From Celeribacter baekdonensis (GTDB lineage Bacteria; Pseudomonadota; Alphaproteobacteria; Rhodobacterales; Rhodobacteraceae): a stretch of DNA of 64,000 nucleotides. The translations under genes were made by a program, and so were the position numbers. Every line of letters begins with the position of its first letter. Position 1 is the first letter of the stretch. The stretch lies in the NCBI RefSeq assembly GCF_900102315.1, contig NZ_FNBL01000005.1, positions 179,466 through 243,465 of the forward strand, given 5' to 3'. Positions 9,388 through 18,531 of the stretch are shown here, piece by piece. The notes under the pieces are model-generated. The model searched no databases and was not told where the DNA came from. It worked only from the letters and a program-made list of their open reading frames with translations.

Positions 9388-10260
9388 TTACGCGTCGAGG
9401 TTTTTGCCGATCATCCGCATCAGGAAGATCGCAACAATATTGGCGAGAATGATGGCAACGACGCCACCGGCGGAGCCTCCGCCCACATCGAATTGCAACA
9501 AAGATTGCATGTAGATGAGGTAGGTGAGGTTGGTCGACGCTGTGCCCGGACCGCCGTTGGTGGTCACAAGGATTTCGGCGAAAACCGAAAGCAAAAAGAT
9601 GGTTTGGATCAGGATCACCACGGTGATTGCGCGCGACAGATGCGGCAGCATGATGAACCAAAACCGTTTGATCCACGGCGCGCCGTCCATTTCTGAGGCT
9701 TCCAATTGCTCTTGGTCGAGCGACTGAAACGCAGTCAAAAGGATCAGCGTGGCGAAGGGCAACCATTGCCAAGACACGATGCCGATGATTGAGGCCAAGG
9801 GGGCTTGTGCGAGGAAATCAAACGGCTCAAGCCCGAAGAATTTGAACAGATGCGCGAACAGCCCATTCACCGGGTTCATGAACATGTTTTTCCACACCAG
9901 GGCGGAGACGGTCGGCATCACGAAAAACGGCGCGATGACCAGAATGCGGACAATGCCCTGACCGAAAAACGGCTGATCGAGCAACAGCGCCAAAAACACA
10001 CCACCAATCACCGTGACCAAAAGCACGCCACACACCAAAAGGATCGTATTGGTGAGCGCTGCAAAAAACGCGGGGTCAGTGAGGAAGTATTTGTAATTGG
10101 TCAGCCCGGTGAACTCCTCCATGCCCGGCATCAACAGGTTGTAGCGCAAGAAGGAGAAATAGAGCGTCATGGAGAGCGGGATCAGCATCCACCCGAGCAG
10201 CAAGATCACTGCGGGGGAGATCATAATCCGGGCGCTGGCGCGAGAATGTTTCGTGGCCAT
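9388..10260 (-). CDS. smoF: Sorbitol/mannitol ABC transporter, permease 1
   Basis: 290-residue MalF-type permease with six predicted membrane spans and an EAA-like loop (QLEASEMDGAPWIKRFWFI). Follows smoE after 89 bp, the only sizeable gap in the transporter operon, which may lower its expression relative to the binding protein. Confidence 0.92.
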   Translation of the reverse strand: MATKHSRASARIMISPAVILLLGWMLIPLSMTLYFSFLRYNLLMPGMEEFTGLTNYKYFLTDPAFFAALTNTILLVCGVLLVTVIGGVFLALLLDQPFFGQGIVRILVIAPFFVMPTVSALVWKNMFMNPVNGLFAHLFKFFGLEPFDFLAQAPLASIIGIVSWQWLPFATLILLTAFQSLDQEQLEASEMDGAPWIKRFWFIMLPHLSRAITVVILIQTIFLLSVFAEILVTTNGGPGTASTNLTYLIYMQSLLQFDVGGGSAGGVVAIILANIVAIFLMRMIGKNLDA

Positions 10261-10349
10261 GGGGTGCCTCGGTGTCTGCGTGAGGGAAATGGACGGGCCG
10301 GGATTTGAGGAACCGGCCCGTCACTGGGAGAAGCGTCAAGCGGGCGCGG

Positions 10350-11660
10350 TTACTTGATGTAACCGGCTTTCATCATTTCGCGTTCTGTGAGTTTTTGAGC
10401 ATTATCAAGCGCTTGTTCTGCTGACATTTGCCCAGCCAATGCGGCGGAGAACTGTTGCCCCACGGCGGTGCCGAGGCCCTGGAATTCGGGGATGGCGACG
10501 AATTGCACACCCACATAAGGCACCTCATCCACGGTCGGATGTTGCGGATCGGCGGAGAGGATGCTTTCCAGCGTCATTTTCGCGAAAGGCACTTTTTGGT
10601 ACTCTTCGTTCATGTAAAGCGACTGACGCGTGCCCGGAGGAACGTTGGCCCAGCCTTCTTTAGACGCAACCAAAGCGGTGTACTCTTTCGAGGTGGCCCA
10701 TTCGACAAAGGCTTTCGCCGCATCGATTTTTTGGGTGCCGGCCGGGATACCGAGGTTCCACGCCCAGAGCCAGTTGCCGCGTTTGCCAAGCCCATTGTCG
10801 GGGGCAAGTGCGAAACCAACGCTGTCCGCAACCGAGGAGTCGTTCGGGTTGGTCACGAAAGAGGCCGCAACCGTGGCATCAATCCACATGCCGCATTTGC
10901 CGGTTTGGAACAACGAGAGGTTCTCGTTAAACCCATTGCCGGATGCGCCCGGAGGACCGTAGTTGTTCATCAGGTCAAGGTAGAAGTCGAGCGTGGCTTT
11001 CCACTCTTCCGAGTCGAATTGCGGTTTCCAATCCATGTCAAACCACTTGGCGCCAAACGAGTTGGACATGGCGGTCAGGAAGGCCATGTTTTCGCCCCAG
11101 CCCGCCTTGCCACGCAGACAGATACCGTAAACTTCGCCCTCTTTGTCAGTCATCGCGGCCGCAGCCTCTTTGATGAAATCCCAAGTCGGGGCTTCGGGCA
11201 TGGTCAGACCGGCTTTTTCCATCAGGTCGGTACGATACATCACCATCGAGCTTTCGCCGTAGAACGGTGCGGCATAAAGTTCGTCGTCCACAGTCAGACC
11301 ATCGCGGATCGCAGGCAAAATGTCGTCAATGTCGTAGCTGTCCGGCAGATCATTGAGCGACACGAGCCAGCCACGTTCGCCCCAGATCGGAACCTCATAG
11401 GTGCCGATGGTCATCACGTCGAATTGGCCGCCTTTGGTGGCAACATCTTGGGTCACGCGCTGACGCAGCACGTTTTCCTCAAGGGTCACCCATTCAACCT
11501 CAATATCCGGATGTTTGGCGTAAAAATCATCCATCAGACCCTGCATTCGGATCATGTCGCCGTTGTTCACGGTGGCGACGGTGATGGTCTCGGCAGAAGC
11601 GCCCGCTGCCAACGCAGCAAGAGCACACGCCCCCATGAGGGTGCGGAATGTGGTATTCAT
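10350..11660 (-). CDS. smoE: Sorbitol/mannitol ABC transporter, substrate-binding protein
   Basis: 436-residue periplasmic receptor of solute-binding family 1 with a signal peptide (cleavage after about residue 23, ...AAGASA). Body features such as TIGTYEVPIWGERGWLVSL and the C-terminal part resemble the polyol receptors SmoE/MtlE. First gene of the polyol operon. A strong ribosome site (ggaggat on the minus strand) precedes the ATG, and an inverted repeat about 20-33 bp upstream of the start is a likely operator. Confidence 0.92.
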   Translation of the reverse strand: MNTTFRTLMGACALAALAAGASAETITVATVNNGDMIRMQGLMDDFYAKHPDIEVEWVTLEENVLRQRVTQDVATKGGQFDVMTIGTYEVPIWGERGWLVSLNDLPDSYDIDDILPAIRDGLTVDDELYAAPFYGESSMVMYRTDLMEKAGLTMPEAPTWDFIKEAAAAMTDKEGEVYGICLRGKAGWGENMAFLTAMSNSFGAKWFDMDWKPQFDSEEWKATLDFYLDLMNNYGPPGASGNGFNENLSLFQTGKCGMWIDATVAASFVTNPNDSSVADSVGFALAPDNGLGKRGNWLWAWNLGIPAGTQKIDAAKAFVEWATSKEYTALVASKEGWANVPPGTRQSLYMNEEYQKVPFAKMTLESILSADPQHPTVDEVPYVGVQFVAIPEFQGLGTAVGQQFSAALAGQMSAEQALDNAQKLTEREMMKAGYIK

Positions 11661-11679
11661 GGTATCCTCCCTTACGATC

Positions 11680-11712
11680 TGAGCATTTGCTCATTTCATG
11701 GACCAATGCTCA
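11680..11712. promoter_or_regulatory. Candidate operator of the sorbitol/mannitol operon
   Basis: A perfect 14-bp palindrome TGAGCATTTGCTCA (11680-11693) with a further half-site AATGCTCA (11705-11712) lies just upstream of smoE. The SorC-type regulator gene ends 58 bp further on, so it is the obvious candidate to bind here. Inference from position and symmetry. Confidence 0.55.
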
Positions 11713-11769
11713 CTCATAAACATGGATTCTGTCAAGAGCGTTTAACAAAAGCCCTTTGGAAGGTATTTC

Positions 11770-12753
11770 TTATTGAGATATGAGAGCCTTAGCTGTCCAC
11801 TCATCGGTGAACAATCCGTCGATCAATCCACCTCGCAGTGCAGCATTCAGCGCCGCAAGCTTACTCGCGCCTGCGCCAATGCAATAAACTGGCATGTCTC
11901 CTTCGGGCACACGCACCCCCACCATCCGGTCATTGACGGGGTGATCAAGGTATCGGCCCTCGACGTCAAAAATGTGACCGCAGATCTCGCCAACGCCTCC
12001 AGACGCGCGCAAAGCGGTCAGTTCATCGGCGGTCAGAAACCCGTCCACATAAAGCGGCGCGTCATCCCCCATTTGACCAATCCCGACAATCGCAAGATCG
12101 GCAGATTTCGCCAATTCGCGCGAGGCCGCGACATGTGGCAAAGAACGATACAGGTTCAGTTCAACATCATCGCGCGCCGCAACGGGCACCGACATCGGGT
12201 AATGGCGGGCCTGAATCTTTTCGGCAAACCGCATGATCACCTCGTAAAACGAGGCCGAACTGTCGGGCGCAACATTGCCAATCAGAGACACAAGTTTGTG
12301 GCGCGAGCCATCGACCGCGCGCAATTGATCAACCACAGTTTTAAGCGTCCGCCCGGTGCCCAAGGCAAAGACTTTCGGCTCCTCAGAGGAAAACAGCCGC
12401 TCCAACACCGGAGCGACGAAAGGCGCGAGGCCCTGAAGCGGGTCGACCCCGGCACCAAGCCCCGGCGACACCCAGGCCGCAGTCAGGCCAAACCGCGCCT
12501 TCAAGGCCCGTTCCAATTCGAGACATTCGGCAATTGGGTGTTCGATGCGTACCCGGATCAACCCCTCAGAAGAGGCCCGCGCCACAAGCCGCTGCGCCCT
12601 TTGCCGCGAAATGCCAAGCTCCTGCGCGATCTGATCTTGGGTCAGCCCACCGACAAAGGACAACCATGCCGCGCGCGCTGCCAAATCGCGCGGCGAGATG
12701 TCTGTATCGTCGACATTGCCCTTAGGTTTAGCCTGCGGTTTAGCCTGCGTCAT
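11770..12753 (-). CDS. SorC/DeoR-type sugar-responsive transcriptional regulator
   Basis: 327 residues. An N-terminal helix-turn-helix (GLTQDQIAQELGISRQRAQR, about 36-55) is followed by a sugar-phosphate-binding-like domain of the SorC family (FALGTGRTLKTVVDQL, VSLIGNV, IVGIGQMG, CIGAGASKLAALNAAL). The first residues are a short K-P-Q-A repeat. It precedes smoE in the same orientation, so it most likely controls the polyol genes. Its start lies inside the last codons of the upstream HAD gene (14-bp overlap). Confidence 0.88.
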   Translation of the reverse strand: MTQAKPQAKPKGNVDDTDISPRDLAARAAWLSFVGGLTQDQIAQELGISRQRAQRLVARASSEGLIRVRIEHPIAECLELERALKARFGLTAAWVSPGLGAGVDPLQGLAPFVAPVLERLFSSEEPKVFALGTGRTLKTVVDQLRAVDGSRHKLVSLIGNVAPDSSASFYEVIMRFAEKIQARHYPMSVPVAARDDVELNLYRSLPHVAASRELAKSADLAIVGIGQMGDDAPLYVDGFLTADELTALRASGGVGEICGHIFDVEGRYLDHPVNDRMVGVRVPEGDMPVYCIGAGASKLAALNAALRGGLIDGLFTDEWTAKALISQ

Positions 12754-13426
12754 GGTCGGACATGTCCTTCATAAGATCTTCGGCAGAATGAAAAAAGTCG
12801 CCATAGGATACAAATATACGATGGGCCAGCGAAGGTGCGGACGCCTCAAGATCCAGTCCCATCAGGTGACTTCCGCCAACAAACCGCCACACGGTCATCC
12901 CCGCCGAAAGCCCGGCCTGAACCCCCGCCAAGGAATCCTCGATCACCAAACAGCGCTCGGGTGCGACCCCGTTTTTCTGAGCCGCCAAAAGGAACATATC
13001 CGGGGCGGGTTTTCCGCGCGACACTTCTTTGGAGGTCGTGGTACGGCCCTCAAACAGATCGGTCAACCCCACCATCGACAGCGACTGTGCCAGCCGCGGC
13101 GGGCTTGAACTGGTCGCCAATGCATAAGGCACGCGCAGCCGTTCGATCACCTCACGCACCCCCGGCATGATTTTCAAATCCGCCTCAAACGCCGCCATTA
13201 AGCGGGCACGATACTCGGCCTCAAACCCATCGGGCAAGACAATACCAAATTCCTTTTGGATTTGATCCAGAACCACGGGATAGCTGCGACCAAGGAAATG
13301 CTGGGCAACATAGGCGGTGTCGATGCTTACGCCATAGCCCTTGAGTTCTGAGATCAACATCCGCGCGGAAATGACTTCGCTGTCAATCAACACGCCGTCG
13401 CAATCAAAGATCACCAAATCAAACAT
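12740..13426 (-). CDS. HAD-superfamily phosphatase, subfamily IA
   Basis: 228 residues starting at the ATG at 13426, which has a clear GAAGG site; longer upstream frames are not supported. Motif I is DCDGVLIDSE with nucleophile Asp8 and acid/base Asp10; then ATSSS (motif II), a lysine in RGKPAPDMF (motif III) and VIEDSLAGVQAG (motif IV). A helical cap lies between motifs I and II. These enzymes dephosphorylate small sugar or polyol phosphates, or act as mutases. Overlap with the regulator and position before smoE suggest a role in the polyol pathway, for instance clearing a sugar phosphate; the substrate is not identifiable. Confidence 0.85.
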   Translation of the reverse strand: MFDLVIFDCDGVLIDSEVISARMLISELKGYGVSIDTAYVAQHFLGRSYPVVLDQIQKEFGIVLPDGFEAEYRARLMAAFEADLKIMPGVREVIERLRVPYALATSSSPPRLAQSLSMVGLTDLFEGRTTTSKEVSRGKPAPDMFLLAAQKNGVAPERCLVIEDSLAGVQAGLSAGMTVWRFVGGSHLMGLDLEASAPSLAHRIFVSYGDFFHSAEDLMKDMSDHDAG

Positions 13427-13503
13427 GTTGCCCCCTTCTTCCAGCCTCTCAGCCCAACACAGGGTAGCGAGGCGGGTGCGGGGAGACAATTGCAAACCGA
13501 CTT

Positions 13504-14337
13504 TCAACCCAGTTCCATCGTCGCGATACCATACAGCGTCTGCGCCGCGGGGGGATTGGGTGGCGTGCCGCGATACATGCGCGCGGTCTCAAACGTCGCC
13601 TCAAAGCCTTGGGCGATGAGTGCCTGTCGAAAATCCTGTTGCAGATCAGGGACATCGACGATGACATGTGAGGCCCCCAAGGCCTGTGACGTACCGCTCA
13701 TCAATGCCAAAGCTGCCTCTTGATCCGGGGCAATCACCGGCCCGATCTTGCAGCCGTGGTGACACAAACGCGCCGTGGCAAAGCCGGTGATCTGACCGTC
13801 GGTCTCGCAAACAAAGCTCTGCCGTGTCTCGGTTCCCAGAAGCCATCCAGACAGGAAACGCGGGCGCATATAGCCATTGGCCAGCCGATCCAGAGTGGCA
13901 ATCGCGGCAAGATCATCCTGCGCCGTGGGACGCAAGCCGGGTTTGATCAGATCAGGCACTCCACCCTCAAACCGTGCCGTTGCGCCGGTTTTGACAAAGC
14001 CGGATTTGGCATAATTGGCTTCTTGCGTGGCCACCCCATCAAGACCGACGGTGCGTGATCCCGCGTGTTTCAACGCCTCTGTCCAAAGTGCATAGCCAAT
14101 CCCGCGCCCCCTGAATGCAGGTTGGCACAGATAGAGGCCCAGAAAGGCAAAATCCGCATCGTGATTGACCACAGAAATCGCCGCGACGATTTGATCGTTG
14201 ACCTCTGCCACAAAAAAACCGTCCTGATCCGCAGCCCAAAACGCCGATGCATCATCAAGGCCGGGGTTCCACCCCTCAGCACACGCCCAGTCCAGGACGC
14301 GCACCAAATCCCGCGGTAGCGCTAAGCGCAGCTTCAT
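13504..14337 (-). CDS. GNAT-family N-acetyltransferase, two-domain
   Basis: 277 residues. The N-terminal half has the acetyl-CoA site of the GNAT fold (LYLCQPAFRGRGIGYALW, roughly 70-87), followed by motif B-like ATQEANYAKSGF. The C-terminal half (from about 135) matches the second domain often attached to such enzymes (GRPTAQD-like start, then GWLLGTETRQSFVCE and GFATARLCHHG). The acceptor is unknown. The ATG overlaps the stop of the upstream GntR gene (ATGA), so the two form an operon. Confidence 0.8.
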   Translation of the reverse strand: MKLRLALPRDLVRVLDWACAEGWNPGLDDASAFWAADQDGFFVAEVNDQIVAAISVVNHDADFAFLGLYLCQPAFRGRGIGYALWTEALKHAGSRTVGLDGVATQEANYAKSGFVKTGATARFEGGVPDLIKPGLRPTAQDDLAAIATLDRLANGYMRPRFLSGWLLGTETRQSFVCETDGQITGFATARLCHHGCKIGPVIAPDQEAALALMSGTSQALGASHVIVDVPDLQQDFRQALIAQGFEATFETARMYRGTPPNPPAAQTLYGIATMELG

Positions 14338-15032
14338 TTCAACGCGTCTTTGAGGGATTTCGCGACGGAGGGTTGATCGCGCAAATCGAGTGAGGTCAAA
14401 AGATCGACCAGATGGTGTTTCATCAATTCCTCTGCCGCGTCAGGATCATTGCGCCCAAACGCCTTGATCAGCGCATCATGGGCGTGGCTTTCGCAAAGTG
14501 CCGTGCGGCGTTGCCAATAAAGCGCGATGATCAGCGAGGAGCGCGCCACCAATTGGGCGATGAAATCAGCGATGGTCGTCTGATCGGCGATCCGGGCGAT
14601 TTCAATGTGAAACATCCCCGACAGATGCAGCGCGCGCCCCGTATCACCCGCACGCAGCGCCGCGTGTTCGGCATCTATATGCTTTTGCAAGACCTTTACA
14701 TCGGTCGCTTTGGCCCGTTCTGCGGCGGAACGTGCGGTACGCGGTTCCAAAAGTGCGCGGGCTTCAAACACCTCGCGCGCCTCGCGCACGGAAGGCTGCG
14801 CGACAAAGGCACCGCGATTGCGTTTGAGTTCCACAAGGCGTTCATGGGCAAGCTGTTGCAACGCGGCACGCACAACCGTGCGACTGACGCCGTAAATCTC
14901 GCCCACCTCATCTTCGTTCAGCTTCATACCCGGCGAAAGGCGGTGTTCGTGAATGGCTGTCGCCAGACTGTCTGCAACTTTACCGCTGCCGCTGCCGCTG
15001 CCACCGCCGCTGTGCTCCACCATAACCTGCAT
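14334..15032 (-). CDS. GntR-family transcriptional regulator, FadR/FCD type
   Basis: 232 residues. Start at 15032 is chosen for its GAAGGA site; the longer open frame upstream is noncoding. After a Gly/Ser-rich N-terminus (GGGSGSGSG), residues 20-85 form the winged helix (EDEVGEIYGVSRTVVRAALQ), and the rest is the all-helical FCD ligand domain with metal-site histidines (HIDAEH, MFHIEIA, HHLVDL). Divergent from the ABC importer at 15284, which it probably controls; GTATAC at 15125-15130 in the shared region resembles FCD-type operators. Confidence 0.87.
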   Translation of the reverse strand: MQVMVEHSGGGSGSGSGKVADSLATAIHEHRLSPGMKLNEDEVGEIYGVSRTVVRAALQQLAHERLVELKRNRGAFVAQPSVREAREVFEARALLEPRTARSAAERAKATDVKVLQKHIDAEHAALRAGDTGRALHLSGMFHIEIARIADQTTIADFIAQLVARSSLIIALYWQRRTALCESHAHDALIKAFGRNDPDAAEELMKHHLVDLLTSLDLRDQPSVAKSLKDALK

Positions 15033-15283
15033 CACCAATATCCTTCGTGTCTTTGTGTTTGGAGCTTTTCGCCGTGCGACCTGATTCTCAAGCCCGTTGA
15101 TTGAATTATATCGTCCACAAGATTGTATACGAATTTGGCGCATAATTAATGCACCTTTATGTACAGAGCGCCCAATCCATGGGCATTTGATGTGCGCACC
15201 CGCTGCAACTGCGAAAAAATCTTCTGCCCTGCACAAAACTGGACAAGCGTGAAGATCATCGACCCTCAAAGGATGGATAGCTC

Positions 15284-16258
15284 ATGCGCTCTGGCAAAGA
15301 TCTTGAACTCGTCACTCTGACAAAGCGCTATGGCACCACTGTCGCCGTTGATCGCATCAATTATGTCTTTGAGAATGGCAGCTATGTCTGCCTTCTCGGA
15401 CCATCAGGGTGCGGTAAATCCACGACGCTGCGAATGATCGCGGGGCATGAAAGCGTCTCTGACGGGTCTATCCTGTTGGACGGGTTCGATATTTCTCATC
15501 TCCCCCCGGCCAAACGCGGCACCGCGATGATGTTTCAAAACTACGCGCTGTTCCCGCATTTGAACGTCCGTGACAACGTGGCCTTCTCGCTGCGGATGAA
15601 AGGTATTGATAAGCCCGAGCGCCACAAGGCCGCCAATGAGATGTTGGACCTGGTGCACATGACCGCCTTTGCCGACCGCCTCCCGGCGCAGCTTTCGGGC
15701 GGCCAACAGCAACGTGTCGCTTTGGCGCGGGCTTTGGTGACCAAGCCGCGGGTGTTGTTGCTCGACGAACCGCTCTCCGCCCTTGATCCGTTTTTGCGCA
15801 TCAAAGTGCGGGCCGAATTGAAACGCATTCAGCGCGAGCTGGGCATCACCTTTTTACACGTCACCCATGGTCAGGACGAAGCGCTGGCGCTGGCCGATGA
15901 GATCGTGGTGATGAACAATGCGGTGATCGAACAGGCGGGGCCTGCGCGCAGCGTGTGGAACGGCCCGCGCACCGAATTTGTCGCCCGATTCATGGGCGGG
16001 CATAATGTGATTTCGCTCGATGGCGCCAAGGTGGCCCTACGCGCCGATGAGGTGACATTGGGCGAAGCCGGACTGGCCGCCACGGTGATCTCGGTTGAAT
16101 ATCAGGGCGCACATGTGGCGATGACCTCGATGACCGACGCGGGCGAAGAGGTCTTGGCCCTCGTGCCCGAAGAGCAATTTTTTCAAACCCCGAAAAATCC
16201 GGGCGATGCCGTGCGGCTTGCCTGGGACGAGGGGCGGGTTCACCGCCTCCAAACCTAA
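15284..16258 (+). CDS. ABC transporter ATP-binding protein, polyamine/opine (PotA) type
   Basis: 324 residues. Walker [10 protein letters not shown] at 39-47, signature LSGGQ at 137-141, Walker B LLLDEP at 158-163, and a short C-terminal TOBE-like domain (about 235-320). It belongs to the spermidine/putrescine/iron class. First gene of a five-gene unit with a binding protein, two permeases and a racemase. The actual substrate is not visible. Confidence 0.9.
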   Translation: MRSGKDLELVTLTKRYGTTVAVDRINYVFENGSYVCLLGPSGCGKSTTLRMIAGHESVSDGSILLDGFDISHLPPAKRGTAMMFQNYALFPHLNVRDNVAFSLRMKGIDKPERHKAANEMLDLVHMTAFADRLPAQLSGGQQQRVALARALVTKPRVLLLDEPLSALDPFLRIKVRAELKRIQRELGITFLHVTHGQDEALALADEIVVMNNAVIEQAGPARSVWNGPRTEFVARFMGGHNVISLDGAKVALRADEVTLGEAGLAATVISVEYQGAHVAMTSMTDAGEEVLALVPEEQFFQTPKNPGDAVRLAWDEGRVHRLQT

Positions 16259-16294
16259 ACCCCATCAAAACCTCTCCAACAAGGGAAGATTGTC

Positions 16295-17560
16295 ATGTCT
16301 AAAATGCGTTATTCGCGCCGCGCGGTGCTTAAGGGCGGAGCAGCAGTGGCCGCCGCCTCTGCACTCCCCGCGCCCATGGTCTGGGCACAGGAAATCAAGG
16401 ATATCACCCTGCGCCAATTCGGCACCGGCGTGTCCAACCTCAATGAAGTTGGGCAAAAAGTGAAAGAAGACTTGGGCTTCACGCTTGAGATGACCGCGCT
16501 TGATTCCGATTCCGTAACCCAACGCGCCGCGACCCAACCGGACAGCTTTGACATTGCCGATATCGAATATTGGATTTGTAAAAAGGTCTGGCCGACGGGC
16601 AATCTTCAAGCCATGGACACGTCCAAAATCAAGAATTACGACAAGATCGTCGGCATTTTCAAATCCGGCAAACTGACTCCCGAAAGCGTGATCGCCCAAG
16701 GCACCGCGCCCTCCACCGTGGGCTTTGTCGAAGGTCCGGGCGCAACCGCTTTTGCCACCGAAGAAACGGGTTGGATGACCCTCATTCCGACGATCTATAA
16801 TGCCGACACGCTGGGCATTCGCCCCGATCTGATCGGTCGTCCGATCGACACATGGGCCGAGCTTTTGAACCCGGAATTCAAAGGCAAAGCCTCGATCCTC
16901 GACATCTCCTCGATCGGGATCATGGACATGGCGATGGTCTGTGAAGCGATGGGTGAAATCCAATATGCCGACAAAGGCAACATGACCAAAGACGAGATCG
17001 ACAAGACATTTGCGATCTTCACCGAAGCCAAGAAAGCCGGCCAGTTCCGCGCATTTTGGAAGACCTTTGACGAGTCGGTGAACCTGATGGCCTCTGGCGA
17101 GGTTGTGATTCAATCCATGTGGTCGCCTGCGATCACAGCCGTGAAATCGCGCGGCATCGACTGTGTGTATCAACCGCTCAAAGAGGGCTATCGCTCTTGG
17201 GGTGGCGGTATTGGGCTTTCGAAATCGCTCACGGGCATGGCCCTGGATGCGGCTTATGACTACATCAACTGGTATCTCGATGGCTGGGTCGGCGGGTTCC
17301 TGATGCGTCAAGGCTATTACTCCGCCGTGCCTGAGACCTCGAAAGACTATATGTCCGAAAATGAATGGGGCTATTGGTTTGAAGGCAAACCGGCCACAGG
17401 CGACATCACCTCGCCGTTTGGCGACGTGTTGGCCAAAGCGGGCGAGACCCGCGATGGTGGGTCCTTCTACGACCGGATGGGGTCCGTCGCCTGTTGGAAC
17501 GCGGTCATGGATGAGAACCAGTACATGGTCCGCAAATGGAACGAATTCATCGCCTCCTAA
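16295..17560 (+). CDS. ABC transporter substrate-binding protein, PotD type
   Basis: 421 residues with a twin-arginine-like signal (SRRAVLKGGAAVAAASALP, cleavage near WAQ at about residue 32), implying export of a folded receptor. The body matches family 1 solute-binding proteins of the spermidine/putrescine and opine class (WAELLNPEFKGKASILD, NWYLDGWVGGFLMRQGYYS). Hairpin repeats follow the stop, so this gene may be expressed more strongly than the permeases. Confidence 0.88.
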   Translation: MSKMRYSRRAVLKGGAAVAAASALPAPMVWAQEIKDITLRQFGTGVSNLNEVGQKVKEDLGFTLEMTALDSDSVTQRAATQPDSFDIADIEYWICKKVWPTGNLQAMDTSKIKNYDKIVGIFKSGKLTPESVIAQGTAPSTVGFVEGPGATAFATEETGWMTLIPTIYNADTLGIRPDLIGRPIDTWAELLNPEFKGKASILDISSIGIMDMAMVCEAMGEIQYADKGNMTKDEIDKTFAIFTEAKKAGQFRAFWKTFDESVNLMASGEVVIQSMWSPAITAVKSRGIDCVYQPLKEGYRSWGGGIGLSKSLTGMALDAAYDYINWYLDGWVGGFLMRQGYYSAVPETSKDYMSENEWGYWFEGKPATGDITSPFGDVLAKAGETRDGGSFYDRMGSVACWNAVMDENQYMVRKWNEFIAS

Positions 17561-17563
17561 TAT

Positions 17564-17640
17564 GAGGGGGCGCTGCCCCCTCCGGTGCTGCCCCACGGGG
17601 CCGCACCTTCCTCCCCCGGGATATTTTCAGACAAAAGAAA
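17564..17640. repeat. GC-rich intergenic repeat of Rhodobacteraceae type
   Basis: Two tight hairpins, GAGGGGGC/GCCCCCTC (17564-17582) and GGTGC-GCCCC/GGGGC-GCACC (17584-17607), are followed by CCCCCGGGATATTTTCAGAC and a purine-rich tail. I recall a very similar CCCGG-ATATTT-GAAAGA pattern recurring between genes in roseobacters. It can act as a partial terminator between the receptor and permease genes. Confidence 0.6.
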
Positions 17641-17674
17641 CGCGTGGGCCGGGCCCGGTGTTGAGCGAGGACAG

Positions 17675-18529
17675 ATGTTGAAAAACCGTCACATCCAAGG
17701 TTGGCTACAGGCCTCTCCCCTGACGCTTGTCCTTATTGGATTTTTGATCTTGCCGATCATCACCATCGTTGTGGTGAGCTTTTGGCAAGCCACGGAATTT
17801 TCAATTATCCCGGCATTTTCATTAGAGAATTACGAATTTCTGTTTGGCTCTCATGTGACCTACAAAGTGTTTTATGCCACGTTGAAATATGCGGCGATCA
17901 CATGGGCGCTCACACTTTTGATCGGCTTTACAGTCGCCTATTATCTGGCCTTTCACATCCGCAGCCAGACCATGCAGATCGCGCTGTTTTTGCTGTGCAC
18001 GATCCCGTTTTGGACCTCGAATATCATCCGCATGATTTCATGGATTCCCTTCCTTGGCCGCAATGGCATCGCCAATTCAGCGCTGCAATCCTGGGGCGTG
18101 ATTGATCAGCCGCTTGAGTGGCTTTTATATTCGGATTTCTCGGTGATCCTGGCCTTTGTCCATCTCTACACCCTGTTCATGGTGGTGCCGATTTTCAACA
18201 CGATGACGCGGATTGATCACAGCTTGATCGAGGCGGCGCGCGACAATGGCGCAAGCGGATTTCAGACGCTTCGGCATGTGATTGTGCCGCTGACCAAGCC
18301 GGGAATCATGATTGGCACCATCTTTGTGCTGACGCTTGTCATGGGCGATTTCATCACCGTGCGCTTCATGTCGGGGTCGCAAAAAGCCAATGTCGGCCGG
18401 TTGATTTCCAATGACATCGCGCTGTTGCAATACCCCTCTGCCGCCGCCACCGCCGTCATCCTGTTGATCACAGTGCTGATCGTGATCGGCATCCTGTTGC
18501 GCTTTGTCGATATTCGGAAGGAGCTTTGA
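17675..18529 (+). CDS. ABC transporter permease, PotB type
   Basis: 284 residues from the ATG at 17675 (preceded by gcgagga); the longer open frame upstream runs through the intergenic hairpins and is not coding. Six membrane segments and an EAA loop (IEAARDNGASGFQTLRHVIV) are visible. Partner of the next permease. Confidence 0.9.
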   Translation: MLKNRHIQGWLQASPLTLVLIGFLILPIITIVVVSFWQATEFSIIPAFSLENYEFLFGSHVTYKVFYATLKYAAITWALTLLIGFTVAYYLAFHIRSQTMQIALFLLCTIPFWTSNIIRMISWIPFLGRNGIANSALQSWGVIDQPLEWLLYSDFSVILAFVHLYTLFMVVPIFNTMTRIDHSLIEAARDNGASGFQTLRHVIVPLTKPGIMIGTIFVLTLVMGDFITVRFMSGSQKANVGRLISNDIALLQYPSAAATAVILLITVLIVIGILLRFVDIRKEL

Positions 18530-18531
18530 TC

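Noticed and set aside
10428..11783. 451-residue plus-strand open frame opposite smoE
   Set aside because: Mirror of a well-supported receptor gene; no domain and no ribosome site.
16265..17596. 443-residue minus-strand open frame opposite the ABC receptor gene
   Set aside because: Antisense shadow produced by codon bias; the plus-strand frame has a clear signal peptide and family match.
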